Origin: JAGDVO01 sp964590075 [NCBI: uncultured Aquificales bacterium]
Lineage (GTDB): Bacteria; Thermosulfidibacterota; Thermosulfidibacteria; Thermosulfidibacterales
Length of the DNA: 52,088 nt
Direction: 5' to 3'
NCBI GenBank assembly: GCA_964590075.1
Contig: CAZPXS010000007.1
Span: forward strand, 1-52,088
In this document: in pieces, positions 1 to 6,275 of the stretch
How positions within the stretch are numbered: position 1 is the stretch's first letter
Layout: the number at the start of each line of letters is the position of its first letter
The notes under the pieces: generated by a model
The model's database searches: none
Told to the model about the DNA's origin: nothing
What the model saw: only the letters and a program-made list of their open reading frames with translations
Made by a program: the position numbers and the translations under genes

Positions 1-1004
1 GGCATAGTGACAGGATAGACACATAACCACATCCTGACCGGGAGTTACCGTGGAAAGAGGACTATCAGGCACTGTCGTTCTTGCAACAGGCACACTCACA
101 TCATAAGTGGTATAGTTACTAAATTCTCCCCCATTTGGGATTATCACGTCCGTCGGATGCCTTAACCAGGGTGAGGAAGAACCAACAGTTTCGCTTTTGT
201 GAAAGTCTCCATGACAGGTTGCACAGAAGTTACTTATGGTTCCATAATACGCAGAAACAGTCTGTCTTCCAAGGTTGGGAACAAAAGTGTGACAAATAGT
301 ACATCCATAATAGCCGGAAGGCGGTGGTGATGTTCCGTAATACTCGTTGTGGTGAGAAGAATCCAGATTCTGCCAATCTGGAGATTCGTACCCTTTCACA
401 CCATAAAGGAATCGGTAATAAGCTCCAATGGTTCCATTATAAACATCGGTGGTTATTTTCCCGTTCAAATTTCTATGATGAGCTCCTTTTATAGCCGCCA
501 TACGGTCGGTTAGCCCTATATCTCTTATACCATGACATCCCCAATCTCCAGCACAGGATAGATAATCCCTTACATCACGGGCACCTGCATGATACATGTT
601 ATACTGCCAACCAGGAGGTTTTCTAAAACTATCCAGCGTCTCCTTAAAAGCAGAACCCAACTCAACTACATTATGACCCCTCCGGTTCGGATTCGGTCCA
701 TATCCTGACTTTCCCCCGGTTATATAAGCAAAGTTTCCTCCCGCAAGATCTCCAGAAGGATCGGTATGTAATACCTGAGGAACCGGAACATCCCCAATCA
801 TTGCTATCCTCTGACTTCCTCTCCCATCCCGTGACAGCCAAGACAGGTATACTTAAGTAATATGGGCTGAGCTCCACTTGTTCCATTCACCATCTGCTGA
901 CCCTGATAACTATTGTGCATGGTATGACAATTACTACATAAACTACTCTGAATAGCATAGGAATTAGTGACAAGAATTAGAATTAGAAGAACTAAAAAGA
1001 CCAT
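1..1004 (-). pseudogene. OmcS-like multihaem c-type cytochrome, frameshifted and cut by the left edge
   Basis: The start is ATG at 1004 with AAGGAG at good spacing. The product opens with a signal peptide and haem motifs CSNCH (Cys23) and CLGCH. It then runs into TAG at 804-806. The -1 frame from about 830 downward is open to the window edge and continues the homology with CAGDWGCH, CTICH, CATCH and CLSCH plus the LRHPTD motif. It is paralogous along its length to the cytochrome at 1053-2129, including the CX5CH site, but has an additional CTICH motif. The C-terminus, probably with one more haem, lies beyond base 1. The shift sits in a purine-rich stretch around 806-830. A sequencing error or a genuinely broken gene are both possible; programmed frameshifting is less likely. 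Confidence 0.8.
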
Positions 1005-1019
1005 GCCTTTCTCCTTTTA

Positions 1020-1044
1020 AAAGGAGGGGGAGACCCCCTCCTTT
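1020..1044 (-). terminator. Strong intercistronic hairpin between two cytochrome genes
   Basis: An 11-bp perfect stem (1020-1030 with 1034-1044; AAAGGAGGGGG/CCCCCTCCTTT) has a 3-nt loop. It lies between the stop of the six-haem cytochrome at 1053 and the start of the next cytochrome at 1004. On the transcribed strand it is followed by only four T residues and then AAAAGGAG, the ribosome binding site of the next gene. It may therefore be a partial terminator or an mRNA-stabilising 3' end that makes the first cytochrome more abundant than the second. Confidence 0.6.
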
Positions 1045-1052
1045 AGGTTAAA

Positions 1053-2129
1053 TTACTTCTGGGTATGGCAGACCTTACAACCAGCTTGAGAAGTACTACT
1101 GTAATCCCACCTTAATATAGAAGGATATTCAGAACCGTGGGCCCTATGACAGGATAGACACATAACGATAGCCCCGGTTGCGGATGATGCATCTCCAGGT
1201 GTAACTGTTGAGCTTGGAGATGTGGGAACAGCCGGTCTTGCTACAGGAGAGGCAAGAGAATAACCGCCTCCATTGTTATAATTGGCATACTCTCCACTAT
1301 TGGGAAGCACATAATCTGTGGGATGTCTTAACCAGGCACTTCCGCTGTGTCTGTCCTTATAAAACTGCCCATGACACTCCGCACAAAGGTAACTGATGGT
1401 ATCCTTGTGATTATAATCCGCATTAGCTGCACCAAAATTGTACCCAAAATACTCATTGTGATTTGATGAGGTGGCGCCCCATTCCCAGTCTGAAGATTCA
1501 TATCCCTTTATACCGTAAAGGAATCTATAACTTGTTGCAACGGTAGTAGCATTACTGATAGGCCCTCTGATATCCTGATGGTGCCCCTTTAAACCAGAAT
1601 TTGTTCCATGACAACCATATGTTCCCCAGCAGGAAAGCTGTTGAGTCCAGGTAGTAGCACCATTAGCAATCTGACCACGTTGAGTATAGCCTTGTGTGGC
1701 ATTAGGATCCCAACCAGGAGGAGTATAACTAAAAGTCGCATCTGGTTTAGCTATACCAGCCACATTATGCCCCTTTCTATCATCTCCCTGAGCTACCCAG
1801 TAAAAGTCACCACCCGCCAAAGTCTTACCCGGTCCTGTGTTACCGGGATTATTAGTATGATAGACAGCTGGGGCACCAGTTGTAGGGTTAGTTTGACCAC
1901 TAGTAGTCATGTGGCATCCGATACAATCCAATTTGAGAAGCATCTCGTTAGGAGTTGCCTTGGGTGTTCCATTACTGTAGCTTGCCATGGGTCGTCCCTG
2001 ATAACTATTGTGCATGGTGTGACAGTTTGAGCAGGCTCCACTTACGGCAGCTAACACATAATTGGGGATTAAAATCAATCCCCAAATAGCCAGTAAAATT
2101 AAAGAAAGGGAACTCAAATGCCGACGCAT
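1053..2129 (-). CDS. OmcS-like hexahaem c-type cytochrome, copy 1
   Basis: Predicted exported six-haem cytochrome of 358 aa. A signal peptide (about residues 1-27, ending VLA) is followed by CSNCHTMHNS (Cys33/36), CIGCH (69/72), CWGTYGCH (167/173), CAECH (249/252), CLSCHRAH (324/327) and CKVCH (351/354). The order of the haem sites and the landmarks between them (GGDFYWV, RKGHN, LRHP, CLSCHRAH, C-terminal CKVCH) match what I recall of Geobacter OmcS, the cytochrome that polymerises into extracellular wires. The third site is CX5CH rather than CXXCH. The start at 2129 is preferred because AGAGGGGG lies about 9 nt upstream; a GTG at 2138 is too close to it. It has its own promoter. Family membership is clear; filament formation is inferred. 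Confidence 0.88.
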   Translation of the reverse strand: MRRHLSSLSLILLAIWGLILIPNYVLAAVSGACSNCHTMHNSYQGRPMASYSNGTPKATPNEMLLKLDCIGCHMTTSGQTNPTTGAPAVYHTNNPGNTGPGKTLAGGDFYWVAQGDDRKGHNVAGIAKPDATFSYTPPGWDPNATQGYTQRGQIANGATTWTQQLSCWGTYGCHGTNSGLKGHHQDIRGPISNATTVATSYRFLYGIKGYESSDWEWGATSSNHNEYFGYNFGAANADYNHKDTISYLCAECHGQFYKDRHSGSAWLRHPTDYVLPNSGEYANYNNGGGYSLASPVARPAVPTSPSSTVTPGDASSATGAIVMCLSCHRAHGSEYPSILRWDYSSTSQAGCKVCHTQK

Positions 2130-2169
2130 GATACACACCCCCTCTTTTTAAAATATTCTTAACTTTTTT

Positions 2170-2196
2170 ATTGTAGCATTTTTTGACATTTGTCAA
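2170..2196 (-). promoter_or_regulatory. Promoter of the six-haem cytochrome with a palindrome over -35, copy 1
   Basis: TTGACA (2191-2196) and TACAAT (2170-2175) are separated by 15 bp, about 40 bp upstream of the cytochrome start. The -35 box is part of a palindrome, TTGACA-TT-TGTCAA as read on the plus strand at 2183-2196, which could be an operator. This promoter makes the cytochromes a separate transcription unit from the upstream prolyl-isomerase operon. Confidence 0.6.
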
Positions 2197-2371
2197 GAGG
2201 CTTTCTAAATTTATTTAAATTTAACTCTTATAATCAAAATATGGCTAAAGCGGTCTGATAGTTAAGATGCATAATATACACCAAAGACCGCATTAAACTT
2301 TGCAATAAACCACAAATTAAAAAAGAATATAATTTTATTAGCTTATAATTTTATTAGTTTATTCTAATAAA

Positions 2372-2480
2372 CGTAGCTTTTGAAGGTTGGTTAATATATG
2401 CTTATTCTGGGTAGTCTCTTGTCTCTGATAGAAAGGAACCTGTGATAGAACTCTCAATCAGCAAAGCTACGCAAAGAGAC
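2372..2480 (-). ncRNA. Candidate structured, pseudoknotted leader RNA in a 396-bp spacer, copy 1
   Basis: The spacer 2130-2525 between the isomerase and cytochrome genes holds no gene. Two interleaved complementary pairs lie in it: 2372-2380 with 2463-2471 (9 bp, CGTAGCTTT/AAAGCTACG) and 2414-2420 with 2474-2480 (7 bp, GTCTCTT/AAGAGAC). They could form an H-type pseudoknot. A near repeat (TGATAGAA twice) lies between them. Nearer the cytochrome promoter, a 7-bp inverted repeat GCGGTCT/AGACCGC spans 2250-2291. I do not recognise a known riboswitch class. It could also simply be the isomerase operon's 3' untranslated region. Confidence 0.3.
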
Positions 2481-2525
2481 TTCTCTTTCTCTTTTAAGCT
2501 CTTATAAGAAGCTTATTCGCCCTTA

Positions 2526-4106
2526 CTACTTAAACAGGGTCCTCTCGATCTCCCGAATTCTATTCTGATAAACCACAATTTTTGAACTCTTACGGAGCCT
2601 CTGAGCATACTCTTCCAGTTTCTGTTCAACTTTTTCCTTCCAAACCTCCTCTTCAACTTGCTTTCTTACCTCGTCAAAGGGTTTTATTCGGCCCTCCTCT
2701 TTATCGAGGATTTTTAAAACCGTCCAGTGAGGGCCCTCTCGAGTTATTGCTATTTCCCCTTTTTCAAGTTTGGTGAAGGCTTTTTTATAATCTTCGGGAA
2801 TCATACTTTCTTTAAGCCAACCCATCACTCCTCTTGTCTTTCTTATCTCCTCGTCTCTGGCATACTTCTCCGCTAAAAAGAAGAAATCGGCACCTCTATC
2901 AAGTTCCGCAAGCACCTTCAAGGCTGTATTATGATCGTCCACCACTATTCTACCAATTTTATAGCTATTTTCTTCGCGGAATTTAGATTTATTTTTCTCA
3001 TAATAGGCCTTTAAATCATCCTCTGTGACCTTTATAGTGGGAGCTATCATATAACCTATGAAAACCCTTTTCAGTAGTTGTTTTTTATAGTTTTCAATAT
3101 CCTCCCTCAGGGGACTTCTCAGGTGATACCCACGACTTAGAGCTTCAAGATCGACTACCCTAGCATCAATCCAGCTATTCACATACTCTTCAATATTAAT
3201 ATTAGGATTTTCTCTCAGCACCTCACAAACCTGTTGGACTCTGAGTTCCTCCTTATCAACCCTCGCTAAGAGCATGTTTTCCTGAATTGATTTGCACATT
3301 TTTCCATCATTAAAGTTCTTTATATTCTCTTTATAAACAAATACCTTTGAACTATATTTTCTTCTTAAAGCTTCAAGCTTAGATTTCTCTAATTGCTCTT
3401 TCTTCCAACGTTTATAAGCATCCCTCACAGAGTTGATTTTATTTTTAAACTCCTTCATATCGGCTGGCTTTATTTCTAGAAGTTTTATAACTATATAGTC
3501 ATTTCTAAACTTATATACATCACTTGTTTCTCCAGGCTTAAGATTCTTCAGCACATTCCACAAATCCTTGTTCATAAAAAGAGAGATCTTAGTATTTTCT
3601 ATAATGGTAAAGTTACCTATATTTTTGAGCATTTCTGCTTTAGCTTTTTCAACTTCTTCTTTTTTGGTACTTTCAAAGTACATCCATTTATAAATCTTGA
3701 AGTATTCTTTATAAAAATCCTTTAAAGTCTTTTCATCAGGGTTAATCTTCGACAAAATTTCATCTCTGTATAACTCTCTAACCGCTGCTGTAACGGTAAA
3801 TTCTTTCAACTTAGCTTCAAGCCATGGATTGGTTTCAAGCCCCATAGCCCTAGCTTCCTGTATAATAAGATTATCCCGGATTATTTCCTGTAAGAAGCGA
3901 TTTAGATCAGGTTTTTTAGCCTTACGAGGAAGATCCTCTCTACGGTGTTCAATTCCTGCCACATATAAAAGCTCTTTCACCGTGATGGGTTCACCGTTAA
4001 CCACTGCAACCACATCATTTTCCTTAATTTTGGCATACACCTCAGATGAAAAGGCAAAAAGTGAAACCAAAAAGAAAAAGAACGCTAAAATGAATTTCTT
4101 TCTCAT
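2526..4106 (-). CDS. SurA/PpiC-type periplasmic peptidyl-prolyl isomerase, copy 1
   Basis: A 526-aa exported protein with a signal peptide (residues 1-25, ending VYA). After a helical SurA-N-like segment (VVAVVNGEPIT, about 32-130) there is a degenerate parvulin-like region (about 139-214), a second helical segment (about 270-375) and a clear parvulin domain (about 380-472, with RGVMGW and KGEIAI). It ends in a charged helix. Members of this family chaperone or isomerise periplasmic proteins on the way to the outer membrane. Its ATG overlaps the stop of the upstream gene by 4 bp. Its place next to secreted cytochromes suggests a dedicated chaperone for them or for the beta-barrel; that role is inferred. 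Confidence 0.88.
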   Translation of the reverse strand: MRKKFILAFFFFLVSLFAFSSEVYAKIKENDVVAVVNGEPITVKELLYVAGIEHRREDLPRKAKKPDLNRFLQEIIRDNLIIQEARAMGLETNPWLEAKLKEFTVTAAVRELYRDEILSKINPDEKTLKDFYKEYFKIYKWMYFESTKKEEVEKAKAEMLKNIGNFTIIENTKISLFMNKDLWNVLKNLKPGETSDVYKFRNDYIVIKLLEIKPADMKEFKNKINSVRDAYKRWKKEQLEKSKLEALRRKYSSKVFVYKENIKNFNDGKMCKSIQENMLLARVDKEELRVQQVCEVLRENPNINIEEYVNSWIDARVVDLEALSRGYHLRSPLREDIENYKKQLLKRVFIGYMIAPTIKVTEDDLKAYYEKNKSKFREENSYKIGRIVVDDHNTALKVLAELDRGADFFFLAEKYARDEEIRKTRGVMGWLKESMIPEDYKKAFTKLEKGEIAITREGPHWTVLKILDKEEGRIKPFDEVRKQVEEEVWKEKVEQKLEEYAQRLRKSSKIVVYQNRIREIERTLFK

Positions 4107-5140
4107 GATCCTCTCTCCAGATTTTTGATTTTTTTAACCAACCTTTTGGCACACTCGTAGGCTACATTTGTACCCAGCCTAATCCTTCCACTCTCTAAAA
4201 TCCCCTCTTTAGAAATCCCTGTAAAATAACAATCATCCGCATAAACGATCTTTCTTTCATGGGTATCTAAAATCCTTATAGATAAAACCACAAGTGGATA
4301 ATAGGTTTTGACCCCCTCTTCCCAGAAATCCTCAACTGCACCCAGTATAACATAATCCGCTCCCGTCTCCAAGAGAGCACTCTCAAGAGCTGAGTAGGTA
4401 ATCTCAGCCAGTGGTAACACCGTATATTTTATCATAAAATTCAAAGCCTCGCCCATTTCGATCACTTCAATTTCCTCAAGCTTGGTAAGTTCCGTCAAAA
4501 ATATATAGGTAGCCATCTTTCCAACCCAGGCTTCCTGTGAGAAATTTCTGAAGGGAAGAAGAACCACCTTCTTTCCTGAAGTTGAATCAACCTTAGTAAG
4601 GAGAGTTTCTCTATCTAACTTTGAAAAAAGGTCCTTTAGAACCCTTCTACTTAATTCCCCTATATCTTTAACCTTCCCCAGACCAAAAAAGGTTTCATAT
4701 TCTTCCCCAGCCTTTCCAAAATATCCACTCCACAGAATTTTCCTCTCAGGAAGCTTAATAATACGCGCATGTATAGAAACCCGCGGGTACATATCCTCAT
4801 CAAACCTGAGTATACCCCCTGTAACAATATACTGAATTCCATAGTTTTTATAAAGCCGATCCATGTGTTCTTCTAATACAAATCCCCTCTCCTTAATCCC
4901 GATTTCCTTCATCACTCTCTTAACATACTCTTCCTCGTAAAAATCAAAACCCTTTTCCGAAAGTTCTTTCTTCAAAAAGGGATAGATCCGTTCGAAAGCC
5001 TGAGGATTCGAAGAAAAATTCTCAAAGGGTAAAACAAAAAGCTTTAAATCCCTAGCCTGTACTTTTGGCACCTTTAGGCTCGGTAAAAGAACCAAAAATA
5101 GCAAAAATAAAACCAAAAACTTAAATATTCTTAAGTTCAT
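4103..5140 (-). CDS. Secreted protein with two LpoB/CsgG-like domains, copy 1
   Basis: A 345-aa protein with a hydrophobic signal peptide (about residues 1-29, ending VQA) but no lipobox cysteine, so it is probably soluble in the periplasm. It contains the same fold twice: VLPFENFSSN opens the first half (about 33-175) and LLPFRNFSQE opens the second (about 190-340). Each is followed by the pattern L-x-x-x-G-x-x-Y-I-V-x-G seen in the LpoB, GNA1162 and CsgG N-terminal superfamily. The gene overlaps its upstream neighbour by 20 bp and its downstream neighbour by 4 bp, so translation is probably coupled. Function is unknown. With the two lipoproteins it may build a ring or regulator at the outer membrane. 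Confidence 0.75.
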   Translation of the reverse strand: MNLRIFKFLVLFLLFLVLLPSLKVPKVQARDLKLFVLPFENFSSNPQAFERIYPFLKKELSEKGFDFYEEEYVKRVMKEIGIKERGFVLEEHMDRLYKNYGIQYIVTGGILRFDEDMYPRVSIHARIIKLPERKILWSGYFGKAGEEYETFFGLGKVKDIGELSRRVLKDLFSKLDRETLLTKVDSTSGKKVVLLPFRNFSQEAWVGKMATYIFLTELTKLEEIEVIEMGEALNFMIKYTVLPLAEITYSALESALLETGADYVILGAVEDFWEEGVKTYYPLVVLSIRILDTHERKIVYADDCYFTGISKEGILESGRIRLGTNVAYECAKRLVKKIKNLERGS

Positions 5141-5699
5141 TCAGGGCTTCCCTCACTAGTTTTAGCGCCAATTCGTTTACCGTGGTTATCCCCATACCGA
5201 AATGTCTGGCAAAGAAACTATCACCGGTACCAGATTTAGTAACGGAAAAGATAATACTTCCTTCCTCCGGTTCCACTATATTCAAACTAAAGGCGACCTC
5301 AGGCACGGTTACAGATCCAGCTCTTGCCTCGCCGTACTTATACACATAACCCGTAATAAAGGCATCCACCTGAAGAGTTTTGGCGATACTCTTTAGATCC
5401 TCCTTGGTAATTTCACTAAGTTTTGTAATATTTTTCTGTTTAAGGATTTTTTCCACATCGCCCGGTGGAACTGTTTCAACAAATTTCTGGATCTCATTAT
5501 ACACAACAAACCTGATAACCTCTCCAGCACTCCGATCCTCAGCAAGGTTCTCAAAGGGTAGAATAGCTACCCGCTTTATAGTGGAAAAATCGTACTCTTT
5601 ATTTATAAAAACTGCATCTGAAATGGATGCCTTATAAGCACACCCGAAAAAAAGGAACCCAACTAAAAAGACCAGAAACAAACCTGTAACCCTTCTCAT
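5121..5699 (-). CDS. LpoB/CsgG-like outer-membrane lipoprotein, copy 1
   Basis: A 192-aa lipoprotein with signal sequence and lipobox FFGC (Cys20 lipidated), followed by VAILPFENLAEDRSAGEVIR and a domain of the LpoB/GNA1162/CsgG superfamily (about 40-185). The AGGAG ribosome site before the ATG at 5699 is strong. It is the second of three neighbouring genes sharing the LPFEN motif. CsgG relatives form outer-membrane secretion rings, while LpoB relatives activate periplasmic enzymes. The sequence does not decide between these, and it is shorter than CsgG, so channel formation is only a hypothesis. Confidence 0.78.
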   Translation of the reverse strand: MRRVTGLFLVFLVGFLFFGCAYKASISDAVFINKEYDFSTIKRVAILPFENLAEDRSAGEVIRFVVYNEIQKFVETVPPGDVEKILKQKNITKLSEITKEDLKSIAKTLQVDAFITGYVYKYGEARAGSVTVPEVAFSLNIVEPEEGSIIFSVTKSGTGDSFFARHFGMGITTVNELALKLVREALNELKNI

Positions 5700-5711
5700 A
5701 TTCTCTCCTCC

Positions 5712-6266
5712 TTAAAAAAGGTCATTCAGAGCTTTTCTCACCACTTTTTTAGCTACCTCACTCAAAGCCTCTGGCTCCATACCAAAATACAGACTCCCCA
5801 AACTCGGACCACCTTCAGTGCGATAGGTGGAACGTACAACCTTTCCCGTGGAAACATCTATAAGATTAACCTGAATAGCTACCGAAGGATAAACCACATC
5901 CGAAAAACGTTGCATCTCATAACTGAAAACACCTCCTTTTATGAGATACTTTACCCCTAATTTTTCCCCTACCTCTTCCAATTCCCTTGAGCCCAATAGG
6001 GAAAGATTGGTCACGCCCTTTTCCACAAGGACTTTATTCACCTCTCCCGATTCTATTACAAAGAATCCTCTCAAAACTAGCTCCTGGATAACCATTCTAC
6101 GTATTCTTTCTCCCGCTACCGGATCGTTGGTAAAGTTTTCAAAGGGGAGAACCGCGATTCTCTCCGTGGTATCCTGAGAAGATCTTAACTTATAACCCAA
6201 CTCCAGGGACGAACATCCCGTGATCAAAAACAGTCCAATAAAAAAAATCATCGCCCTTTTAAACAT
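5712..6266 (-). CDS. LpoB/CsgG-like outer-membrane lipoprotein, copy 1
   Basis: A 184-aa lipoprotein with lipobox ITGC (Cys18 lipidated). VLPFENFTNDPVAGERIR then opens a single LpoB/GNA1162/CsgG-like domain (about 38-180) that includes LGVKYLIKGG. It is clearly related to the 192-aa lipoprotein just downstream (12-bp gap) and follows the beta-barrel gene by 9 bp, so all are one operon. The predicted location is the outer membrane, periplasmic face. The likely role is partner or assembly factor of the beta-barrel encoded before it; no more specific function can be assigned. Confidence 0.78.
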   Translation of the reverse strand: MFKRAMIFFIGLFLITGCSSLELGYKLRSSQDTTERIAVLPFENFTNDPVAGERIRRMVIQELVLRGFFVIESGEVNKVLVEKGVTNLSLLGSRELEEVGEKLGVKYLIKGGVFSYEMQRFSDVVYPSVAIQVNLIDVSTGKVVRSTYRTEGGPSLGSLYFGMEPEALSEVAKKVVRKALNDLF

Positions 6267-6275
6267 CCTTAACCT

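Noticed and set aside
671-886. A 71-codon minus-strand frame overlapping the frameshift
   Set aside because: It is the third, non-homologous frame of the broken cytochrome and carries no haem motif in frame.
1608-2030. A 140-codon open frame on the plus strand (repeated at 9516-9938)
   Set aside because: It is the complement of the cytochrome gene, has no ribosome site or recognisable motif, and its openness follows from the codon pattern of the real gene.
2461-2475. GCAAAGCTACG on the plus strand, reminiscent of a conserved stretch of cyclic-dinucleotide (GEMM) riboswitches
   Set aside because: It lies on the strand opposite to transcription of the cytochromes, and the second half of the consensus and the tetraloop-receptor parts are not present.
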